7,000 nucleotides of DNA from Candidatus Heimdallarchaeota archaeon. GTDB lineage: Archaea; Asgardarchaeota; Heimdallarchaeia; Heimdallarchaeales; Kariarchaeaceae. Of this stretch, positions 1 to 5,430 are shown in pieces. Each line of letters opens with the position of its first letter. Positions within the stretch are counted from its first letter, which is position 1. The position numbers and the translations under genes are program-made. The notes beneath the pieces were generated by a model. It was given only the letters and a program-made list of their open reading frames with translations, ran no database searches and was not told where the DNA came from. The DNA lies in contig JALUTL010000459.1 of the NCBI GenBank assembly GCA_027016475.1, positions 1 through 7,000 of the forward strand, given 5' to 3'.

Positions 1-1688
1 ATGCAGTATTTCGTCAGCTCTTGGTTGATGCTCTTTCACATGGAAATGGAAACAGCAAGAAACTTCTGTTTTCTGGCAAATATGTTGATTTGACAGATGA
101 CCAGCTTGAAATGTTGAAGGCAAATCTGACACCAGATTTGCTATTGAAGACAAAGAGCCGTTTCAATTCAGACAAAACCACGTATGGGATAAATTTGCCA
201 CTTGTCAAGAACTTGTTTCAACCAACTGCTGAAGGAAAAGCGGCAAAATTCAACGAAATATTTTCTACAGAAGCTCTTTCTGAACTGGATGCAAATTTCA
301 AAAATGAAAACAGAGGATATCCGGATTTCAGAAATTTTTTGGGACAAGTTGTTGACCAGTTAGTTCTTGGTAGCAGCCTTGGACGTTTTGCATGTGATGA
401 ATGCGGATCATGCTTTAATTTGGATGCAAACGAAAGGCCAAGAGAGCCATATATATTTGCAAAAGTGTGGAAAACATTCAACACATATACTCCAGGTCGT
501 CTGAGGTTTGCATTTTTGGAAAAAAAACCCGAAAATGTCAGGGACAAGATGGGGGGAACTTATGTAAATATAATTTGTCCTCTTTGCCTTTGGAAAGAAG
601 TGATAGATGAAGTTATCCTGAACCAATTAGGAACCATGAAGGATGACCTGTATCTATTGTTTGAGATAAAAGGCTTGGATTATGAAAATTTGTTGCTTGT
701 GGCAGTCAACTTGGCAGCAAGGTTTAGAACACCTTCTTCCACTAAATTTGAAGAAGATGTGGACGATATAATTGACGAGTTACCTGAGGATGCATTTACC
801 TTCATAGAGGCGTCAGGACATATTTTTCTTCAAATCAAAGCATCAGGTCTTGTACTGAACTATATGACCAAAGATGCAAAGAAGAAAGTAAAGCTGAAAC
901 CTTATGTAAGCGGTGAGTTGAGACTAAAAAAAGAAGCATCCCTTTTGTATTCCACAGTGCTTCAAGCCTTTTGGAAGAAGGAAATTGATGGAACGGTAAT
1001 TGGCAAGGATCTTATGATTGTACCGGTTCAGGATATAGGTGTCCAAATGGTTGATGTTTCTATCGGAAGAAAGGTTTTTGCTTTAATGGCATTTGGTGAG
1101 GAAAAAGTAGGCAGTTTTTCCCCGTTGTTCAAAGGGTCTGTCAAAGAAAGCAAACCTTTGGTACGTTGGAGGCACATCATGAGGTTTTTGTTCAATCCCT
1201 TTTCAGAGTTTGGTATCATCATAAGGAAAACATACAATAAATGCAAGGACAATACCAGCAAGTTTGACAGCTTGCTGAAGAAATATGAGGACATGGTGAG
1301 TGAAATCATGAGCGATGAAGAAAGCAAAGAGAAAGAATTTGTAATGAAGTTTACTGAATTTCTCTTTTCACTTCCGACGAAAAAAGACAATGATTTCCTA
1401 GCGAAGTGGAAGGAGATTGATGGTAGAAGACAGGAGAGCAATTATGAGCAACCCTTGCGCACATTCTTCAGAATAATGCGTAGGCAGCGGAACATCGAGC
1501 AGGCAATAGCCGAGTTCATGACAAAGCTTTCCCGTCAAGGACTGGATCTCGATGAAGTGGATCTGTCCAAAATTGAACAATTTCAGCAATATTGCATGGA
1601 AATTCTTCCACAGATTGATGAGCGGAATGCAACCAACATTTCCATGTATATAACATACAAAACATTGAAACAATTACAAGGTGAATAA
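1..1688 (+). CDS. cas10d: Type I-D large subunit Cas10d/Csc3-like, 5'-truncated by window
   Basis: The frame is open from the window edge (first full codon at 3) to the TAA at 1686-1688, giving 561 visible residues; the true start lies upstream, and the TTG at 21 is probably internal. In type I-D this subunit recognises the PAM and scaffolds the Cascade-like complex. Visible are a cysteine cluster CDECGSC (nt 393-413) and a second pair, CPLC (nt 576-587), about 55 residues later, suggesting a zinc-binding insert as in Cas10/Cas10d proteins. A mixed alpha/beta region follows, then a charged, largely helical C-terminal part from about nt 1240. No GGDD-type cyclase motif and no HD motif appear in this part, but the N-terminus, where I-D proteins carry HD, is not shown. 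Type I-D is inferred mainly from the downstream csc2 and csc1. A Cas8-type large subunit is the alternative; I did not recognise a diagnostic full-length signature. Confidence 0.65.
   Translation, partial: AVFRQLLVDALSHGNGNSKKLLFSGKYVDLTDDQLEMLKANLTPDLLLKTKSRFNSDKTTYGINLPLVKNLFQPTAEGKAAKFNEIFSTEALSELDANFKNENRGYPDFRNFLGQVVDQLVLGSSLGRFACDECGSCFNLDANERPREPYIFAKVWKTFNTYTPGRLRFAFLEKKPENVRDKMGGTYVNIICPLCLWKEVIDEVILNQLGTMKDDLYLLFEIKGLDYENLLLVAVNLAARFRTPSSTKFEEDVDDIIDELPEDAFTFIEASGHIFLQIKASGLVLNYMTKDAKKKVKLKPYVSGELRLKKEASLLYSTVLQAFWKKEIDGTVIGKDLMIVPVQDIGVQMVDVSIGRKVFALMAFGEEKVGSFSPLFKGSVKESKPLVRWRHIMRFLFNPFSEFGIIIRKTYNKCKDNTSKFDSLLKKYEDMVSEIMSDEESKEKEFVMKFTEFLFSLPTKKDNDFLAKWKEIDGRRQESNYEQPLRTFFRIMRRQRNIEQAIAEFMTKLSRQGLDLDEVDLSKIEQFQQYCMEILPQIDERNATNISMYITYKTLKQLQGE
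1295..1299 (+). promoter_or_regulatory. Internal Shine-Dalgarno site for candidate Cas11d start
   Basis: GGTGA lies 8 bases before the in-frame ATG at 1308, inside the large-subunit gene. The motif matches the GGTGA core found before csc2, csc1, cas6 and cas3''. A five-base match can occur by chance inside a coding region. Confidence 0.45.
1308..1688 (+). CDS. Candidate internally translated small subunit (Cas11d-like) within the large-subunit gene
   Basis: An in-frame ATG at 1308 is preceded by GGTGA (1295-1299) at 8 bases. This is the same core Shine-Dalgarno sequence used by the downstream genes. Translation from it would give a 126-residue protein identical to the C-terminus of the large subunit. 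It begins MSDEESKEKEF, is almost entirely predicted-helical by eye, and contains basic stretches such as RIMRRQR, as expected for a small subunit that lines the R-loop. Type I-D systems are known to make the small subunit Cas11d from an internal start in cas10d, and no separate small-subunit gene is visible in the operon. The start choice is inference. ATG 1293 is too close to its own GAGGA, and ATG 1047 has a weaker AGGTGT and would give 213 residues. Confidence 0.5.
   Translation: MSDEESKEKEFVMKFTEFLFSLPTKKDNDFLAKWKEIDGRRQESNYEQPLRTFFRIMRRQRNIEQAIAEFMTKLSRQGLDLDEVDLSKIEQFQQYCMEILPQIDERNATNISMYITYKTLKQLQGE
1679..1684 (+). promoter_or_regulatory. Ribosome binding site of csc2; decides the ATG start
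   Basis: AGGTGA ends 5 bases before the ATG at 1690. It overlaps the in-frame GTG at 1681, which is therefore part of the binding site and not the start. It sits within the last codons of the large-subunit gene, which suggests translational coupling. Confidence 0.75.
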
Positions 1689-1689
1689 A

Positions 1690-2667
1690 ATGAGTGTACA
1701 AACCACTAAAACTACAATAAAACAAATCGAAGATCTGATCAAGGATTTGCCAGTGCTTCCATTCAAAGTTGGACATTGGTCGGGCAAGATTCTTACAGTC
1801 ATAGGATATTTGGAACTGACCCAGCGCGGAATTTTCAAGTCAACCATTGGGGACGGCAGCAACCATCAGGTTGTTGACAAGCAGGAGGTTGATGGTGAGC
1901 TTCGGGCGGAATTGCGAGGCATCAAGGTTTTGACCAAGATGAGGGACACCATGCTCATGGATCTGCGGGATGTTTATGAAACACTGGATGACAAGCAGAA
2001 AGAGCAGATTTCATGGTCTTTGAGTTGCCGTAAAAATGAATGGCTTTGCGGGAACTGTGTAGCCTGCGTGTCCTTTGGAAGCTTGAAAGCAGGGAAATTT
2101 GCACGAAGATCCCGATGGTTCTTTCCAGACATGTTCTCAGAGACCAAAGTGGAAGATTGTGTTGCAGGTTACCAAGATTTTGATGAGGCTGGAGTTCTGA
2201 ATACAGTTGAAGGTCCTACTCGAGAAGGAATGAGATCGAGAAGTTCTGCCAGCTTTGCTACATATGAATATGTCAGGGCAGGAACACGATTTCCTTTCAA
2301 GTTCAGTGTACGTGACCCCTCCAAGTTCGATTTGTTTGCCTTTATCAAGACAATCAATGAGGTCGGGCAAGTGGATGGCATTGGTGCATATTCCAGCAGA
2401 AATGGCCGGTTTAAAGTGGTTATATCTGCCATAGCAGATGGTGCTCCGTTGAACAATGCATCGAATTTGGATCTTGCACGTCATTGGGAACGGTTGAGTG
2501 ATCCTGAAGCTTTGATTGAACCAGAAGCGACGGTTGTCAAAATTGCAGAGGATGAAAATACAGACATAGTAGGATATGCCTATGAACAGTATTATTCAAT
2601 TCTGAAGAAGGCAAATTGGACTGAATTCATAGTTTCGAGATCAACTGCTGAAGGTGAAGAAGAATGA
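1690..2667 (+). CDS. csc2: Type I-D Cas7 backbone protein Csc2
   Basis: The product has 325 residues, starting at ATG 1690 one base after the previous stop. Csc2 is the Cas7-family subunit that polymerises along the crRNA spacer to form the backbone of the I-D effector. Family-like signals, recalled from cyanobacterial Csc2 and not aligned by program, are: C113 plus the cluster C120, C123, C126 (CGNCVACVSFGSL), matching the KKCPDCILYG-type cysteine motif; the segment REGMRSRSSA around residue 182, where Csc2 has GVMRSAINE; a GTRFPFKF strand; and DGIGAYSSRNGRF near residue 234, matching the glycine-rich RYGAQESRTG loop. The length suits the family (about 300-350). It overlaps csc1 by 4 bases (ATGA). 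It is the strongest evidence that this locus is I-D and not I-A or I-B. Confidence 0.85.
   Translation: MSVQTTKTTIKQIEDLIKDLPVLPFKVGHWSGKILTVIGYLELTQRGIFKSTIGDGSNHQVVDKQEVDGELRAELRGIKVLTKMRDTMLMDLRDVYETLDDKQKEQISWSLSCRKNEWLCGNCVACVSFGSLKAGKFARRSRWFFPDMFSETKVEDCVAGYQDFDEAGVLNTVEGPTREGMRSRSSASFATYEYVRAGTRFPFKFSVRDPSKFDLFAFIKTINEVGQVDGIGAYSSRNGRFKVVISAIADGAPLNNASNLDLARHWERLSDPEALIEPEATVVKIAEDENTDIVGYAYEQYYSILKKANWTEFIVSRSTAEGEEE
2651..2657 (+). promoter_or_regulatory. Ribosome binding site of csc1
   Basis: AAGGTGA lies 6 bases before the ATG at 2664, inside the 3' end of csc2. The start and the csc2 stop share ATGA, a typical arrangement for translational coupling. Confidence 0.7.
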
Positions 2668-3938
2668 AACTTCAGGTTGCAGAATACACTTTGACGCCCA
2701 TGACAAACCTGCATGTGAACAGGACAGTCAAACGGGGGGGTAATTATGAGGTTTACAAGACCCATGTGTCTGCAACTACAGTAGTCTACGGATCTCGTGA
2801 CAGGCAACTGCTTCATGAAATTGAAAAGATGTCAACCTATGAATGGCCAGCTGATGGCATTTTTGTTACACCTGCCATTCCTAAACAGCCTTTAAGTGTC
2901 ATGGACAATGTGGAGACCAGGGTATACAACCTTATTGGTCCGATGGGGGGTATTTTGCATAGTGCAGTGTTCGGTGGAAAATCATCGAGCCATACCACCA
3001 CGAATATCTATGGTACACCCGTGAAAAAGTTGATCCTCAATGGAATTCAGTCTGGTTTCCTCAAAGAAGAAGATGTTGCTAGACTAAAAGATGGCAAAGT
3101 CGCCCGAAATAATAAAGGCGGATTTACGATGGATTGGGAACGGGCACAATCGAATCCTTCCCAATTAATGTCAAAGTTGCGGTCTGCTGTGCACCACATT
3201 CTTTACGTTTCCTGCCCTGACGAGTTGTTCCATACCAGTGCGTCAAGTACAATCGACATGAGGGAAATTATGAAGGTTGCAGATGAAACATATAGTGGTT
3301 CTTTACCTGGATTGTTGGAAATTGAAAATCGTGTAAAGGAGGTTGAGCGCACGGGCTTGGGGAGGCAGGAAATTGCCTATATTAAGGCATGTGCTGAATC
3401 CCAATATTCCCAAGAGCTTCTTTCCGATTTGCATCTTTATATGTATGCTTGGGATTATTATCGAAGCATTTTAACGGTGGATGGGAAAGAAGCCATTTTT
3501 GGGAAGGGATCCAAAGATCCGATGCCGCAATTCGGTCATGTAGAATACATTAGGCCGGCTACAGAATTTACGGGATACCTTATCTGTAAGGAAGAGGACA
3601 TAGATACCGTTCAAAAACGATTTCGTCGAATCATGCATTTTGGAACGTTTGCTTCAACCAATGAGACCATTGTGAAACTCTCTGATTTTTTTCCGGGTGA
3701 AATTGTCAATGTAGAGAATTGTGAGACAGTCCCGCTTCAATATCCGCATGAGATGATTTCTAGTTCGCTAGATATTGAACAGTTGATTGAAAGAACAGAA
3801 AGATATGTTGTTGTTTCTGGCAAATGGACTGGAGAGGCAATCAAAGTACACAATCGGTGCATTCCGTATGATGATTTTCTGTGCGCCAATCTGCAATTGA
3901 GTGAATCGGCAGCCATTCCATTTAATTTGTTGAGGTGA
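2664..3938 (+). CDS. csc1: Type I-D Cas5 protein Csc1, enlarged by a central insertion
   Basis: The product has 424 residues. Csc1 is the Cas5-family RAMP subunit that binds the crRNA 5' handle and joins the Cas7 backbone to the large subunit. The N-terminal part (about 1-90) runs from a first beta strand (MKLQVAEYTLTP) to the block GIFVTPAIP (residues 65-73), which resembles the GIYVTPA block of Csc1. The C-terminal part has FGHVEYIRPATEFTGYL (from residue 290) and FRRIMHFGTFAST (about 320-332), corresponding to the FGR..LAPEST and IRLGK..SKA blocks of the family. Known Csc1 proteins are about 220-250 residues, so roughly 150-190 residues between about 95 and 285 are extra. They include a charged helical stretch and no cysteine cluster. 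The position between csc2 and cas6 matches I-D operons. A distinct Cas5 subfamily is the alternative. Confidence 0.72.
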   Translation: MKLQVAEYTLTPMTNLHVNRTVKRGGNYEVYKTHVSATTVVYGSRDRQLLHEIEKMSTYEWPADGIFVTPAIPKQPLSVMDNVETRVYNLIGPMGGILHSAVFGGKSSSHTTTNIYGTPVKKLILNGIQSGFLKEEDVARLKDGKVARNNKGGFTMDWERAQSNPSQLMSKLRSAVHHILYVSCPDELFHTSASSTIDMREIMKVADETYSGSLPGLLEIENRVKEVERTGLGRQEIAYIKACAESQYSQELLSDLHLYMYAWDYYRSILTVDGKEAIFGKGSKDPMPQFGHVEYIRPATEFTGYLICKEEDIDTVQKRFRRIMHFGTFASTNETIVKLSDFFPGEIVNVENCETVPLQYPHEMISSSLDIEQLIERTERYVVVSGKWTGEAIKVHNRCIPYDDFLCANLQLSESAAIPFNLLR

Positions 3939-3939
3939 T
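3933..3939 (+). promoter_or_regulatory. Ribosome binding site of cas6
   Basis: GAGGTGAT is the most complete Shine-Dalgarno match in the window. It lies about 5-6 bases before the ATG at 3945 and contains the TGA stop of csc1. This fixes the cas6 start at 3945. Confidence 0.8.
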
Positions 3940-3944
3940 ATGAT

Positions 3945-4769
3945 ATGGACACAGAAGAACCAATAATCACAAGCATCCGTATATCTGTACGTCCCTTGGA
4001 GAAGTGTTTTGTACCATTTCAAAACGGGGAATACCTTCGTGCAGTTGTATACGAAATCATGAAAAAACATTGGAGTGATATCCATGATACAAATGACCCT
4101 AAACCATTCAGTATCAATCCACTAGTTTTTCCGCCAAATATGCAGATCGAAAGGAAGTCCTTTGTAGTCTATCCCCATATTCATGCATATTTTGATGTTG
4201 TCGTTTATGGTTCCGACAATGTAAAAAAAGCCATTAAAGAATTTCGACAACAAACTAGAAAGTACATAAAAATAGGCGATACCAAATTTCAAGTTGTTTC
4301 GGTCAGATATTTGAACCGTTCACAGAAATTTCTGAATCAGAACATACAGAACGGATCAAGAGTTGATTTTACATTGAAAACTCCTCTCGTTTTTATTGGC
4401 GATGGATACGGAATGGAGTTGGCTCTTCATCAATTGAATCTTCATGGATTGCTAACCACACCTTTGAAGATCTACAACTCAATTGCACCACATCCCATAC
4501 ACCCAGAGGTAATAAAGCAAGAATCCCAGCAAATGGATCTGCTTGTGCAAGAATCTAAGATACAAAGCATTCGTTTTCCGCTTCACAATGAAGGAAAGCA
4601 GTTGGTATTTACCGGCCTTAAAGGGAAGATAGCCTTCAAAGGCAAAGTCGGTAACAATATTGCAAAATTAGTGGCATTGGCGAATTGGGTGAACATAGGA
4701 TATGGAAGGACAATGGGATTGGGGAAAGTTTATGGACGGGTGACTGCAAATGGTGTCCAGAGTAGCTGA
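3945..4769 (+). CDS. cas6: crRNA-processing endoribonuclease Cas6
   Basis: The product has 274 residues, within the usual Cas6 range. Cas6 cuts the repeats of the pre-crRNA transcript to release mature guides. The N-terminal ferredoxin-like fold has LRAVVYEIM followed by H47 in IHDTNDPKPFSINPL, the place and context (H....kPFs.SpL) of the catalytic histidine in many Cas6 proteins. The C-terminal half carries the glycine-rich loop GLKGKIAFKGKVG (224-236), then a helix (LVALANWVN) and the terminal motif GYGRTMGLGKVYG (252-264), both typical of Cas6. The gene starts 6 bases after the csc1 stop and its last 20 bases overlap cas3''. It is complete, with no sign of damage. The catalytic role of H47 is inferred from position only. 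Confidence 0.88.
   Translation: MDTEEPIITSIRISVRPLEKCFVPFQNGEYLRAVVYEIMKKHWSDIHDTNDPKPFSINPLVFPPNMQIERKSFVVYPHIHAYFDVVVYGSDNVKKAIKEFRQQTRKYIKIGDTKFQVVSVRYLNRSQKFLNQNIQNGSRVDFTLKTPLVFIGDGYGMELALHQLNLHGLLTTPLKIYNSIAPHPIHPEVIKQESQQMDLLVQESKIQSIRFPLHNEGKQLVFTGLKGKIAFKGKVGNNIAKLVALANWVNIGYGRTMGLGKVYGRVTANGVQSS
4738..4743 (+). promoter_or_regulatory. Ribosome binding site of cas3''
   Basis: GGGTGA lies 6 bases before the ATG at 4750 and within the cas6 coding region. It supports this start and the 20-base overlap with cas6. Confidence 0.65.
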
Positions 4770-5430
4770 ATTGGAATTTTCCCCATCCAATAGAAAATAC
4801 GAGATTGAAATAAAAGACGACAAGCCATATGCACGGGAAAATACCTATCTTTCAAGCCACTGCCTTCTGACAGCAATATTGTTTTATGAGTTCTTTTCAC
4901 CAATCGATTTGCAAAAGAAGGGGGCAGACCCTACATTTGAAGTTGGCGAGTTTGTCTATGCCATGCTTCATCATGATGATGGCAAAAATACGTCCAAATG
5001 GCAAAATTGGTTTTTGCAACAAAGAGACAAAAAGGATTGGACAAACTACAAGGATCATGCGGATGATAGACTTTTTGATGATACTCTTCATAGTAAAGAG
5101 CAAAAATTGCTGCAAGAGTTTCAAATACCTCTCAAAAAAAATTGCGATTTAGCGAAATGGGTAATGCGTAATCATCATCCACACAAACAACTGGACAGCT
5201 TGAGTTTGAGATTGGAACGATTGTTCATCGTTTTGGCAGATCATGCAAGTGCAAAAATTGAATCTGAGCAGTCATCTTCAGACTTTGAAGTAAATCCCAC
5301 TGAGCTATTGAAAGATAATTGGCTTTACGGCCATATCTTTGCATATTATCATCCAGACCTGATTGAAAAAATTGCACCTCTTAAGGTTCATGTAACAATT
5401 AAACCAAAAATGGAGGAGAATATATTTTGA
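4750..5430 (+). CDS. cas3'': Stand-alone HD nuclease Cas3''
   Basis: The product has 226 residues and forms a complete metal-dependent HD phosphohydrolase domain of the Cas3 nuclease type. The expected ligands occur in order: H37 (SSHCLL), H75-D76 in HHDDGK (residues 74-79), H103 (KDHA), H142-H143 (NHHP) and D164 (ADHASAK). The last matches the lADH.AS signature of Cas3 HD domains. In Cas3 this domain degrades the displaced target DNA strand. The gene lies between cas6 and the helicase and its stop overlaps the helicase start (TTGA), so the two products are probably made together and act as a pair. A separate cas3'' is normal in type I-A but unexpected in I-D, where the HD domain usually belongs to Cas10d. 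All key residues are present, so it is probably active. Confidence 0.87.
   Translation: MVSRVAELEFSPSNRKYEIEIKDDKPYARENTYLSSHCLLTAILFYEFFSPIDLQKKGADPTFEVGEFVYAMLHHDDGKNTSKWQNWFLQQRDKKDWTNYKDHADDRLFDDTLHSKEQKLLQEFQIPLKKNCDLAKWVMRNHHPHKQLDSLSLRLERLFIVLADHASAKIESEQSSSDFEVNPTELLKDNWLYGHIFAYYHPDLIEKIAPLKVHVTIKPKMEENIF
5412..5417 (+). promoter_or_regulatory. Ribosome binding site of cas3'; supports a TTG start
   Basis: GGAGGA lies 9 bases before the TTG at 5427, inside the 3' end of cas3''. No ATG occurs in the cas3' frame until well after the Walker A motif, so this site is the main support for the TTG start. The next in-frame methionine would delete the nucleotide-binding loop. Confidence 0.65.

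Noticed and set aside
218..547. Minus-strand open frames opposite the large subunit, and similar ones along the window
   Set aside because: They lie opposite well-supported coding sequence, have no convincing ribosome binding sites or family motifs, and reflect codon composition.
1681..1689. GTG at 1681 as the csc2 start
   Set aside because: It lies inside the AGGTGA ribosome binding site for the ATG at 1690, so ATG 1690 is the better start.
2734..2740. Run of seven G in csc1, also six G at 551-556 and eight A at 520-527
   Set aside because: Considered as frameshift or slippage sites. The reading frames continue intact with family motifs on both sides, so there is no evidence of a shift.
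2970..2990. P-loop-like FGGKSSS sequence in Csc1 (residues 103-109)
   Set aside because: It resembles a Walker A end, but no Walker B or other NTPase motif follows and the preceding residues do not fit a P-loop. Most likely chance.
4886..5152. 88-codon plus-strand open frame inside cas3''
   Set aside because: It is out of frame with a gene that has all HD catalytic residues, and its translation has no recognisable features. A shadow frame.
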